In this document: piece by piece, positions 23,083 to 34,700 of the stretch
Numbering within the stretch: the stretch's first letter is position 1
How the letters are laid out: each line of letters starts with the position of its first letter
Source: Zingiber officinale
Taxonomy: Eukaryota; Streptophyta; Magnoliopsida; Zingiberales; Zingiberaceae
Assembly (NCBI RefSeq): GCF_018446385.1
Contig: NC_056004.1
Location: forward strand, 27,100,492 to 27,164,491
Reading direction: 5' to 3'
DNA: 64,000 nucleotides
The notes under the pieces: generated by a model
Told to the model about the DNA's origin: nothing
Database searches by the model: none
Seen by the model: only the letters and a program-made list of their open reading frames with translations
Made by a program: the position numbers and the translations under genes

Positions 23083-26000
23083 ATCTCCCACTTAAAAGCT
23101 GCCATATCTTCTACCATACATCTGATTCCCATTCCCTCCACATGCCGATCGAAAGCTTTCGCCGGAAGGGCCTTAGTGAAAGGATCTGCCAGGTTATCCG
23201 CTGATGCAATCTTGGCGATGACAACTTCTCCTCGCTTCACGATATCTCTTATCAAGTGGTACTTGCGCTCTATATGTTTACTTGCCTTATGGGCTCGTGG
23301 TTCCTTCGAGTTTGCAACTGCACCACTGTTATCACAATAAATTGTGATGATTTTGGGCAAACCAGGAATCACATCTAAGTCCATTAGAAAGTTCCTGAGC
23401 CATACTGCTTCTTTAGCTGCCTCAGAGGCTGCTACATACTCAGCTTCCATGGTTGAGTCCGAAACGCATTTCTGCTTAACACTCCTCCATGAAATGGCTC
23501 CACCTCCTAAAGTAAACACATAGCCTGATGTAGACTTACTGTTATCCCTATCTGATTGGAAATCTGAATCCGTGTAACCCACAGGGAGCAGATCGTCTGC
23601 TTGGTAAACTAGCATATAATCTCTAGTCCTTCTCAGATACTTTAATATATGCTTTACCGCAGTCCAATGTCCTTGTCCAGGTTACTCGATATCTGCGACC
23701 ATGCCTACGGCAAAATGGATATCGTGTCTCGTACATAGCATTGCATACATTAGGCTTCCTACAGCATAAGGAACTGCTTTCATGTCCTCTATCTCTTTTG
23801 ATGTCTTTGGAGACATCTCTTTAGATAGAGCTACTCCATGTCTAAAGGTAAGAAACCTTTCTTGGAGTCTTGCATGCTAAAACGAGCAAGGATTGTATCT
23901 ATATATGAAGCTTGGGATAGACACAACATTCTTTTCTTGCGATCCCTTATAACTTTGATCCCAAGAATGTGTGCACATTCTCCTAAGTCCTTCATATCAA
24001 ATTGTTTGGACAACCATACCCTTACGTCTGATAATACCTTGACATTGTTGCCAATTAACAAAATATCATCTACGTATAGTATAAGAAATACCACCACGTT
24101 TCCGTTACACTTCTTATATACACAAGACTCATCCGGACTTTGAATAAATCCATATGACTGGATTACTTCATTAAACCGGATGTTCCAAGATCTTGAAGCT
24201 TGCTTCAGTCCATAAATGGACCGATTGAGCTTGCATACTAGATGCTCTTTGCCGTTTTCAATAAATCCTTCTGGTTGCTTCATATGGATGTTCTCTTCAA
24301 GACTTCCATTAAGGAAAGCTGTCTTGACATCCATTTGCCAAATCTCATAATCCATATGAGCAGCAATGGATAAGAGTATCCGGATAGACTTAAGCATGGC
24401 TACCGGTGAAAAGGTTTCCTCATAATCGATTCCCTCTTTCTGAGTGTACCCTTTCGCAACAAGCCTAGCTTTGAAGGTTTCTACCTTCCCGTCTGTCCCT
24501 CTTTTCCTTTTGTAAATCCACTTGCATCCAACGGCTTTTACACCATCAGGTGGTTCTACAAGCTCCCAGACCTTATTAGAGTACATGGACTCTATTTCAG
24601 AATTCATTGCCTTTTGCCAAGATGCTGCATCTATATCTTGGAGTGCTTCGTCATATGACCGGGGATCAGGTTCATGTTTACCCGGGATCAAGTCCGAAGA
24701 CTCTCCCAAAAACATGAATCTTTCAGGCTGCATTACAACCCTCCCACTACGACGAGGCACTGTCTGTGGTTGTGTATCATGTGTGACACGTGTTGCAGTC
24801 TCTTGTGGTACTTCATCTTGTACTGTTGGTACTGAAGTAGACATGTCCTCTCTAAGTTCTTCTAAAACAACTTTACTACTGGGCTTGTGATCCATTATAT
24901 AGTCTTCTTCTAAAAACTGGGCATTGGTGCTAACAATGACCTTCTGGTCTTTAGGACTATAAAATAAACCACCTTTCGTTCCTTTGGGATATCCTACAAA
25001 CACGCGAACTTCTGTACGAGATTCTAACTTATCAGCATCTGGTTTCAGCACATGTGCTGGACTACCCCATATCCGAATATGTCTTAGACCGGGTTTTCGC
25101 CCATTCCACAATTCTATGGGAGTAGAAGAAACTGATTTAGAAGGTACTAAGTTCAGAACGTATACTGCTGTTTCCAGAGCATATCCCCAAAACGAATTTG
25201 GTAATTCTGAATAACTCATCATTGATCTAATCATCTCCATAAGAGTCTTATTCCTTCGTTCTGCTACACCATTCTGTTGGGGTGTTCCAGGTGCAGACAA
25301 TTGGGATTGAATCCCGGCCTCTGATAAATAATTCCTAAACTCTCCTAAGAGGTATTCGCCACCACGATCTGACCGTAGTGTCTTGATACTTTTACCTAGT
25401 CGTTTCTCCACATCAGCCTTGTATTCTTTGAACTTATCAAAGCACTCGGACTTGCGGCGCATTAGGTAAATGTATCCATATCTTGAATAATCGTCTATGA
25501 AAGAGACAAAATATTCAAAACCTCCTCTTGCCTGGACAGACATAGGACCACACAAATCAGAGTGAACCAACTCTAACACTTCTTTGGCTCTATACCCCTT
25601 GGCCTTGAACGGCCTCTTGGTCATTTTACCTTCTAAGCAAGATTCACAAGTTGGAAAATTTTCCAACTCTAATGAACTTAAAAGTCCATCGGCTATAAGT
25701 CTCTGAATCCTACTTAAGTTAATATGACCAAGCCTTAGATGCCAAAGATATGCTTGGTTCATTCTGAAGGTTCTTTTCTCTTATTAGAATTAGAAGATGA
25801 ATTATAAATTTCCATGTTTTGCTTTGTGGAAGAATTTGGATTTAAAATATACAAATTGCCAACTAATGCAGCAGAAGATAATCACTTTATTTCTTTTAAT
25901 AACTACATCGTTCTTGAAAGAAACCGAATATCCATCTAAAAGCAGTTTAGAAACTGAAATTAAATTCTTTCTAAAAGCTGGGTACATAAAGACAATTTCT

Positions 26001-26994
26001 TAAAACCAAATTTCTATTTCTACTAAAAGATAAGTAGACGTCTCGCAACAGATGCCACCTTAGTAGCATTGCCCATGTAGATAACTTCCCTTCAGATAGT
26101 CGTCGGGTTTCTGGAACCCTGCAAGGAATTGCACATGATCAGTGGCTCCGTATCTACACACCAGGTTGTTGGTAGATAACACCGCTAAACATGTTTCAAC
26201 AACTAGAGTATGAGATATACCTTTGCTTTGGTTCTTACGAGGACAATCCGCCTTCCAATCCTGCTTGCGGATGAAGCACTTGCCCTTGGCTTCTTCATTC
26301 CAACTTTAAATCCGTACTCTGAGATTTATTCACTTTCTTTGTTGAACCATTTTGTTTCTTCTTCTTCTTACCTTTCGTTAGAAGTAGAACCATTTTCAAC
26401 ATAGTGAATTTGAGCATTGTGACGATTGAAGTTCTGTCAGTAGTTTCCCTAATGAATAAATCCTTTTATTCATATTATAGTTCAAGTGAACTGCTCAAAA
26501 CTTCTAGGTAGGGTTTGGAGGATCATATCGATCTGGGTTTCCCATCAATTTCTCCTCCAAGGATCAGTATTTCGTTCGGATAAGCCATCATGTTTAGGAT
26601 ATGATCCTTACGGAGTACCCTCTTGCATGGTGGCTGTCATTATCTTTCTCATAGCTTCTTGTCTAGAAGCCCTATCCTGATGACCAAAGAGTTCCTTGAG
26701 ATTGTTCATAATATCATAAGCTGTTGGTAAATCTTTATGTTGATGTTGCAATACATTTGACATTGAAGCCAAAATGTAACACCGCGCCATCTCATCTGCT
26801 TTTACCCATTTCCTATGATATTCAATCTCCTCTTGGGTAGATTCACCAGTGGGTGCATCAGGGCAATGCTCAGTCAGTACATATTTATAGCTTTCAGCAG
26901 TAAGAACAATATCCAGGTTTCTTTTCCAATCTATGTAATTTGGTCCAGTAAGTCTATTTTGTTGAAGTATGATGGACAGTGGGTTGAAAGTCAT
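23083..26994 (-). pseudogene. Copia gag-pol, copy 2, with a 643-codon open pol segment
   Basis: The segment 25762-23831 is open for 643 residues. Zinc-binding H8, H13, C39 and C42 (HLRLGH, CESC) are followed by an integrase core with a DD35E arrangement (D69 in HSDL, D132 in SDRGGEY, E168 in NGVAE) and then RT with VKTAFLNGS and YVDDILL near residue 570. RNase H follows at 23615-23031 after a frame break; its stop is lost because about 10 bases before the PPT are missing, so the frame runs into the LTR. Gag (ATG at 26994) is open to about 26608 and then broken. Integrase inserts element cDNA; RT and RNase H copy the RNA. It is the best-preserved pol in the window, but not intact overall. Confidence 0.85.
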
Positions 26995-27101
26995 CCTAAG
27001 AATCACAAATAACTTTTGGTCAGAACTCTAAATTTAGAATAATATTGATTCCTCAAACAATACTATTTTAAATTAACCAACACCTTAAACCACCGTGAAT
27101 T

Positions 27102-27339
27102 TTGGTTATCCATAATTAACAATTAATTATGAATCGATCATGAATGATACCTAATAGTACATCATAATCCCCAATTGACTAAAAAATTAACCATTGATTC
27201 TAGAACCACTTCTAAATCTTTCAACAACTACAGTGAGGCATGCCTCATTCTTTTCACTTGTCTTATATCCACTTGATTTAAGATATGGTCTATGTGTCAA
27301 TCGCCACTAGACTACATCACACCTAGCACAAGTAATACT
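27102..27339. repeat. 238-bp direct duplication, right copy
   Basis: Copy of 13044-13281. Its left edge joins copia leader sequence within the shared bases TTGGTTAT, and its right edge continues into outer-element DNA (CCTTGTCATG), so here the target looks uninterrupted. Confidence 0.9.
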
Positions 27340-28079
27340 TCCTTGTCATGTAGATTCAAATTACTCAGATATGTGCCCAACAATATCATACTCTTAACAT
27401 GCGTTGTTTTGGCTAAAGACTTTGAGTAACAATCCTGCCAAATGACCATAGGGTATAGATTTCCTTGTAAGGAGTGATGAATCCTTTGTTGGCTATTCAA
27501 ATACTTTCGAATACTTCGACTTATACCTAATCATCCCAGGTCCATACCTCCATGGAAATGCTTGTTTAAGATGTCAAAGTATAAGTCTTCATGACCAAGA
27601 TGATTTGAATATCTTAAGTCGAAGGAAACTTGTACTCAAACTGTCATACGAGCTTTATTGGCATATCTATATATGTAGAGAATCATATGAAGTCTTACAG
27701 CAGGTCACTTTAATGAACTAGTTACTATAACTAGCATTCACATTTAACTCTCGGCATCCTAATGTCTCTAGCTAGTGAGGAACAACTGCTTGGTTAGACT
27801 AAGGAGTATAATTCATGTTAGTCTCGTAGAATTAATAATATTCGAACACATCAATTTGTTGACTAGGGAATATTTTAATACTTTCATAATTGCATATATA
27901 GAGATGCTCATTAGTCGTGATCCAATCACAAGTTCTTTCATGTTATGAATCGTATTGCGGACATTCAATAAGTGAGTTTAAGATCTAAGTAAACACATAT
28001 AGAATGTGTACTCAAATATTAAATATTTATTTATCCAATAAATAGTACATATCATAAGATGATTGCCTTATAACACCTC

Positions 28080-28315
28080 TTAAATATAACACTATTAACA
28101 ACGCGCAGCAGACGCTACAGATGCATTGTTATTATCTAATATTATAGTGTGTGTTGATAAAATTATATTAACAATGTATTATTTTTACACACTGTTCAAA
28201 TCTAATAATATCCATAGCATAATTTATTAGGTGCACTGTAAATGCTATTATTAACAATGTGTTATAATCGTGTGTTGTTGATAATACGCTGCGATAAACC
28301 AAATTTGTTGTAGTG
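28080..28315. repeat. Right terminus of a CACTA transposon with subterminal repeats
   Basis: Read leftwards on the minus strand the end is CACTACAACAAATTTGG, the classic CACTA terminal form, followed by GTTTATCGCAGCG. The inner part has repeated AACGCGCAGC, TGCATTGTTATTAT and TGCTATTATTAAC units in both orientations. It is consistent with being one end of the transposon whose transposase lies at 3387-9400, the space between having been filled by later retroelements. Confidence 0.65.
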
Positions 28316-28720
28316 GATGGATGCGTCCACGTTTTCTGGGATAAACGGCTACGTTACCCACGTCTCCTAGGATAAACGTCTACGTTGTCTATGTCCTTTG
28401 GGAGGTAACAACTACGTTATCTATGTCTGTCGAAGATAGTGACGCAATAAGCCATGTAGAATGCAAATCTAGCCTAGGAGAATCGGGATATTGAGCTGAG
28501 GGGGAGTCGGAGATTGAGCTGTTGGAGATGGGAGATTAAGATGTTGGAGTTAGGAGATTGAGCTATTAGAGTCCGAGGTTGAGGGAGCTAAAGGAGTTGA
28601 ATATGTTGCCTTGACACTTTCTACTCCCCTTAACGTACAGCTCTGCTTGACCTTTAACGTATAGCTCTACTTGACTTTTGACCAAGGACTCGACTTCTGC
28701 CTTGACCCTGCCATGTGGGG
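28316..28720. repeat. Two adjacent minisatellite-like tracts
   Basis: At 28320-28440 imperfect units of about 35 bp carry GATAAACGNCTACGTT and a CCNCGTNT-type partner. At 28490-28575 units of about 25 bp carry GGAGATTGAGCTGTTGGA. A doublet of TTAACGTAYAGCTCTRCTTGAC follows at 28630-28675. It looks like the decayed LTR or interior of an unidentified retroelement; no coding potential. Confidence 0.5.
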
Positions 28721-29355
28721 ACTATTGGTCACATCATGGTGAAACCCCTATTATGATACTTTCACAATTCTCTTAATTTCATCTCACTCACAACTTATTG
28801 AGTGGTGATTGGCTCGGTCCCAAGGAAATGTTCATCGACCACTAAGTTAAGTCGGAAAGTCTTTACAGAGACCCACTCAAATGACCAACATTCTTATGTT
28901 TATCGTCCTACTAAAGAGATGTTTACGTATTCGCTCGTTTACGTATTCGCTCATTATCATCACCTTCATCTTCAGAAATTAGCCATAACCTACACAAGAG
29001 AGCCTCACCTAAGTACTACAAAGATTAATTTCCGTTTCAGTTCTTTAATTCGTTTTCTTTCAGTTTGGTATTCAAGTTTCATATATGGAATTATCAGTTT
29101 TATCCCCGAACCTGATGCAGAGGCATCCCCTGCTTGTTAAGCAGTTATCGCCGACCTGCGGAATCCTCTCGCCACATGCAATAGTCCTAATGCCCTCACA
29201 AAACGCCATTAGAACATTCAAACCACCCTGCCACAGCCAAATAAATAACATTGTTTAGTAAAACTAAGGGTATGATTCACCCGTGAACCCTCTGTTACAG
29301 CCGACCTTCACTCACGAGACTCCACCTCCCGTTGGATTAATTAAATACTACCTAT
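28721..29355. other. Upstream region of the lipid-transfer-like gene
   Basis: Intergenic. Short frames in it have no recognisable similarity. The last 150 bp probably act as the promoter of the downstream gene. Confidence 0.4.
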
Positions 29356-29360
29356 ACTTC

Positions 29361-29367
29361 TATTTAA
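29361..29367 (+). promoter_or_regulatory. TATA box of the 8-cysteine protein gene
   Basis: TATTTAA lies 44 bases upstream of the ATG at 29411. This puts transcription start near 29393 and gives a very short 5' leader. The assignment rests on position and motif only. Confidence 0.55.
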
Positions 29368-29410
29368 GCACCCACAATCATTTCACCGCAGTGCGCCACC
29401 AAATTACACT

Positions 29411-29713
29411 ATGGAGAAGGCTGTGGCTCTTTTCTTCGTTCTCTCAGTCCTTCTCTCCTCCGGCGAACTCGCGGCGGCAGAGAGCAGCTGCAAGATGACC
29501 GAGCAAGGCATGATAGCGTGTCTGCCGTCGATGGCCGACGGAAAATCGCCGGCGGCGCCGTCGCCCAAGTGCTGCGCCGCCCTGGCCAAGGCGGACCTGC
29601 CGTGTCTGTGCAAGTACAAGGACAGCCCGGCGCTGAGGCAACTGGGGATCAACCCTAAGCTCGCCGTGCAGCTCCCGGTCAAGTGCAAGCTTAGCTCGCA
29701 CCCCGCGTGTTAA
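29411..29713 (+). CDS. Secreted 8-cysteine lipid-transfer protein, DIR1-like
   Basis: Single-exon gene of 100 residues. Residues 1-23 form a hydrophobic signal peptide (KAVALFFVLSVLL, likely cut after Ala-Ala-Ala), so the protein should be secreted to the apoplast. The mature part has the full eight-cysteine motif: C27, C37, C54-C55, C65-x-C67, C92 and C100. This spacing, with Leu between the CxC cysteines, and the segment CCAALAKADLPCLCKYKD recall the DIR1-like group of lipid transfer proteins, which bind lipids and are linked to systemic defence signalling. The start has a good context (A at -3, G at +4). Coding DNA is much richer in GC than its flanks, common in monocot genes. A type-2 LTP is the main alternative. 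Family is sure, subgroup less so. Confidence 0.85.
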   Translation: MEKAVALFFVLSVLLSSGELAAAESSCKMTEQGMIACLPSMADGKSPAAPSPKCCAALAKADLPCLCKYKDSPALRQLGINPKLAVQLPVKCKLSSHPAC

Positions 29714-31014
29714 TTAAGTTCCATCACCGCTGCTGCTTTCTGTTGAGAACTTGGGATGGACACTTGATGGACCTCTGTTCAGCACTGTCCTTGCTGTAGT
29801 TGTCTTCCAGTTTTAGTAACTTATTTTTCTCGTGCGCTGGCGTGCTTTCCGAATATCGCCTCTATTGTAGTTCTATTTTGTTTTCAATTCCTTGCAGTAA
29901 TTTGCTTATAAAGATCGAATACGTTCGTTCCTAGTGTCTCCGTCAATTTATCTCAATATCAACATAGAAAACATGGAAAAGATAAATAATAGACGACTAT
30001 TAATTTTAAAATAATGACTAATACATAAAAGAAATATTTTGTTTTCAATTCAAGCACCTTTAATTGCCATAACCAAAACATATTAAAACTCAATAGGTAG
30101 AATCTGACCGCTGGAAAATTAATCTTGGTGTTTAATTAATATATTTAATTTTTAAATATAAGTAATCATTAATATTAATATGGAGAAATATAATTTTTAA
30201 AAATTAAATATAAAAATAAATAGAAAAGGATATAATTAATTTATAAAATATGATATTATTTAGATACTCTTAATAATAACTCTAAAATTTAAGAAATAGT
30301 CCATTAGTCATATTCTAACCATTTAACATTATCTTATTATTTTATTAAAAATCTCCCCCCTTTACTAATTAATTTTGGTGAAGCCTAAAATGTATTTACG
30401 TTAATGTCCTTTTTTTCTATTTACACTAAAAATAATTCTAAACTTTATTAGTAATTTCACAAGCGAAACAATCAGACTCAGCTACAGCGTATTATTATGA
30501 ATTTTTCTCATCATTAATTTTTTCTGGTTGTTTTATATAAAAAAATATAGTTCTTTTTAGTCTCATATCTTAGAATTGACAACACTATAATCAAAAAAAC
30601 TTCTATAAATATTTTATGCCGACGATGTTAAAAAATATATTTTTCTTAGTTTTTTTTTTACTAAGACAAATATAATATTAAATTAAAATAATTTTTTGAA
30701 AACCCGTTACAGTAGTTTGTTACTGGGATTTTCATCTTACCCAAATAATTAATTCTTGATTTATAAGGATGACACTAGAAAATTTAAATAATTCGGATTT
30801 TCAAAGACTCAAATAATTTATATATTATTATATTACACACACAACGCATGTACACGATCACACTAGTCTTTATTAATTTAGAAGGTTAGATGGACTAAAT
30901 TTATAATTTATACATCAATGATTAATATGATTGATATTATATTCACAACCCCAGTGGAATAATATCACGACCCGGTGAAAAATTTTCATCGGGATTTAAT
31001 TAATCGATAACTCC

Positions 31015-31052
<38 letters not shown>

Positions 31053-31733
31053 CCCCAATAATCAAAAGCCTATATCTATGCTCCTTAAGGACCATTTTTC
31101 AATTGTATCCCACCACCACTGCTACAAAATTACTGATATTTTAACAAATGTTCATAACTGTCTACGAGAATACAGTGGCTTATTACTGATATTGAACCAT
31201 ACGCCAACCATCTTTTTATGGGTCTAGTGGCTAGCACATGAAATGTTGTCATTAATAAAATTTGAGATTCAAATCTTGACAAAACCGAGATAAATGTCTC
31301 CCATATATGCTAATCACTATTCCAAAGGCTAATAACCGCCCATAATTTACTTCCTCCGTGTTGATCCTGGGACGGATTCACAAGAATACTGAAGACAAGC
31401 GTATTCACCCTTTTTTTGTCACCAATAATAATTTTATACCCACAGGATGTCATTAGAAAATGACAGACTTAGTAGTATAGGATCAATTTACCGACTATAA
31501 ACTAATCATGATTTACCTCCCGTCAGTATAATTTATAAACAAGCTATAAGAGACGTGTGAGATGAGTAATTATCTTTTGCTAAAAAAAATATCATGACAA
31601 TTTGCACTTGAAATTTGTCTGCGCCAAAAATTATGCCTGACTGATGAATTGGATTAGATTTTTACCAGTATTATAAAGAGAACAAAAACATCAATTAATA
31701 CACACAAAAAACACATTACATTTGCTAAACAAG
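29714..31733. other. Intergenic AT-rich DNA, including both genes' 3' regions
   Basis: The first 200 bp are T-rich and probably the 3' UTR of the lipid-transfer-like gene. The rest is AT-rich with no supported ORF. The last part, up to 31733, should hold the 3' UTR of the minus-strand CMS1-like gene, since the two genes converge. No clear element termini were seen. Confidence 0.5.
31016..31048. repeat. (TA)n microsatellite
   Basis: Uninterrupted TA dinucleotide run of about 16 units between the two convergent genes. Confidence 0.9.
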
Positions 31734-34700
31734 CTAATTGTCATCGATTGGGTTTGACATCTTTTTCCGCTTCTCATTAATAGGAACTTCACCATATAAA
31801 CAGATCTTCATCTCCCCTTGCAGAAGCCTTTGCTGAAAATGGCTCTTATAGAGATCCCAAAACTCGGTACTGCCAGGATAATTTAATAAACTCTAACTTA
31901 ACGGCTTCAAAGGAGTTCATAATGATTATAGTTATATTGCTAAAACGCCTCACCTGACTTGTGGTAATGTAAGCAGTGAATAACCCTTGACATCTCTGTG
32001 CATATCAAGCAAAATTATGCCCGGGCGTGAAAGTGTCAATGCGTCCATGTTAATTAATTTATTTATCCTGGAAAACAGAAAGAAAAACAAAGGCATTTAT
32101 CAGAGAAGATCAAATGACAATTTTAAGCATGAAACTATGAAATAAAGGGGAATTTAATAATATGACAATAGTAGTTTGCCAAGAACCAATATAGTAGTTT
32201 AACCATGTCATCTTTGATATAAGCATTCTATAAAGTTTTAGCTGTTTAAAGCTTCGAACATTCAACCAGAGTTATAACTTGTAATTGAAAGGTTGTTATG
32301 AAATGCACCAAGAAAATTTATATACATGGATGATGTGGAATTAGAATTTTACCTGCTTGGTGTACCACTTGCAATATTTACTCGGCTACTTTTAAGTGAC
32401 GTTGCCTGTAGGGAAGTAAGGTATTAACAAAAGATTGAAGTTATGGAGATACAGAATAGATGAGCATCATGAAAATCTACCAAGAGAAACGAAACTTAAG
32501 AATGAAAGTTTTGCAAAAGTCAACATAAAACATAGATTCCATCAAATAGGATTTCCTAAATGCATAAAGTCCATTATGTAATTATGATCTCTTCTATTAT
32601 GACTCAACTTAGATTCCATCTATAATACACCAAATATAACTTCTGATATGCACAAAGTCCGCAAAGTTAATTATGATGTCTTCGATGTCTTGTCTTAACT
32701 TTAGAAAATCAGTGATATAGGCTTGGATGATCAGAAACATTCCTAGAGTGCTTCTACCATAAAGCTTTATAAATCTCACCACAATGGATTTTGTACCAAC
32801 AAGCATCCCAATCAACACTTTCCAGACCAATGTGTATTGTGCAAGAAGATTTATTTTTTGTTCAGGAATGCATTTCATTAATGGTACTTTTTATTAATTT
32901 GCACTACTAATCAACAATTTTAAGACTAATATGTATTGTGAAGTTAAAATCATCTTTGTTGAAGGATGGATTTCACTAAATGATATACCTTTCAATGAAT
33001 TAACAATAAATAAAAATGAAGACTGCAAAAAACAGCTCTGATACCCCTCCCTTGCTTAGGCAGTCTGAGATCCATCATCATCCAACCATTTACCATAGTG
33101 GAGAATCAGTCGATCTTAAATGACAAGCAAGGTTTAAAAAGTCATATAGATAATCAATATGTCAGGTATACATTGGCAAATGAATAGGTTGTTACTCTTT
33201 AGAAGAACTTCCTGGATGCTGCAACTATCTCTAATATTAGATGTGACAAATGGGTCAAACCAGACCATGTGCAGGGCTCAACACGACCCGTGCATGAGTC
33301 CTTCCATTCACTGCAATGGACCGGGTTGTGCATGACTTTGGACCTAGGCAAGGTTGGGCACAACAGTCTAGCAGGACCATGCATGTCCCAAGGTTAGGTC
33401 CAGCGGCATTTTTTTTCTCCTTGAAATGCCCAATATACCCCTTTCAAATAATTAAAATACTAAATAATATTGGTATTACAGTCACAACTTATTAAATATG
33501 TTAAAATAATCCTAATTTTTTTAAGTGCTATAAATTTTTTTGAAATCATTTATAAATTCTCTCCAGTCCACCACTCATCAATCAAAGTTCATCACCCCTC
33601 CTACTCCAACCCAAACGTTCCACTCTCAACACCCATTCTTTCAACTCTCAAATACCTCATCTCTCAATCCTCATACTGTAAAATCAAATCCTCGATGTGC
33701 CCACACAGTTGAAGTCAAGTTAGCATCGCCATCACCAACAAATATCTAGGTGAATTGCTTACCATGTGACAACAATATGGATCATATTGGCTGGTGGCCT
33801 ATGGCTATAGACTGTCATTAGGTTGCACCGCCATGACTGCAAGTTGAAATCCAATTGAGTGATATATCCAGATCTTCGATCAGGGACATGTTTTTTCTAC
33901 TGGCCATAGGGGACCGGCAAGGACTAGATCTATTCCACAGAACAAAGGCTGCAACATTGGCTGCTAATGATTCCCCATAGTTTCATAGCAGCTCTTTCCC
34001 AATAATTAAAGGCAGTATATCAAAGATCAATGGCAGCATAATTCATGTATGAGTGTCAAATAGTAAATAGATATCCTCACATGTTTTGTGTTCATATGTA
34101 TTTTTTTAAGAAAAAGATCTAATTTTTAAAGCATGTAATTACTTTAAAATAATAAAATATTTGTGTATATCTTGTGCAATTTTAACAATATTTATTATTC
34201 TGGTTTTTATGATTTTTTCCTCAAATCTCATCCTTTAATTCTTTTGTTTTTTTGTCTCTTTCTTGGTCCATTGGGCCAACCAGAGGCCATCATACACCTG
34301 GGTAAGCACCTTCCTAGGCTGTGCTTCGATATCTATAACAGTAGCTCAAACAAAAATATTCCGCATAGCTCACTGATTGAAGTAGGCATAATCAATCAGG
34401 CACTTGCCCTCTCTCATACAGATCCATAAAAATAGCTTTTAAAAAGGTTCAATAACAACCTGATGAGTGCTACCATTAAATATTTTGAATCAATGCTTAG
34501 CATATCCAATTAAGGACATTAGTTCTCCCATTTAGGTGTGATAATGCATCAACTAAACTCCAATTTAGGGCCAAACCCATCAAATCATGTCTATCCATAC
34601 ATTAAGTTAAGGTTCAATTTATCGTAACCCTTAGTATTCTTTCTAATAGTTTCCTGGAACCTCTCTCTCACAAAAAAATTTAAGCAACCAACCTCATTTA

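Larger units (their letters stand above)
13282..27101 (-). mobile_element. Ty1/copia complex: LTR-internal-LTR-partial internal
   Basis: Two internal regions of the same element alternate with two LTRs (13282-15679 and 20684-23082), all on the minus strand. The first internal region has PBS, gag, pol and PPT. The second has PPT, pol and gag but ends within the leader at 27101 without PBS or its own 5' LTR. This may be a tandem array made by unequal LTR recombination and then truncated, or a misassembled heterozygous locus. The 238-bp flanking duplication and the intact-looking target site on the right favour a problem at the right junction. Confidence 0.85.
10357..28075 (-). mobile_element. 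Outer LTR-like element, interrupted by two later insertions
   Basis: Host sequence outside the two inner elements reads as one block: 10357-11271, then 12790-13281, then 27340-28075 (about 2.1 kb in total). It begins TGTTAGG and ends ATAACA, compatible with LTR-type TG...CA ends. Its left part has the layout of the 2.4-kb copia LTR read in reverse (an ACTAGTTATACCT block and a TATA-like stretch near 11170), so a related solo LTR on the minus strand is likely. I found no matching 5-bp target duplication at the outer edges, so the boundaries are tentative. Confidence 0.45.

Noticed and set aside
25797..26003. Plus-strand ORFs across the copia pol regions
   Set aside because: They are antisense shadows of pol; the minus strand carries all catalytic motifs.
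33031..33043. GGTATCAGAGC on the minus strand in the CMS1 intron as a retrotransposon PBS
   Set aside because: No LTR end or internal domain lies beside it; an isolated 11-base match can arise by chance.
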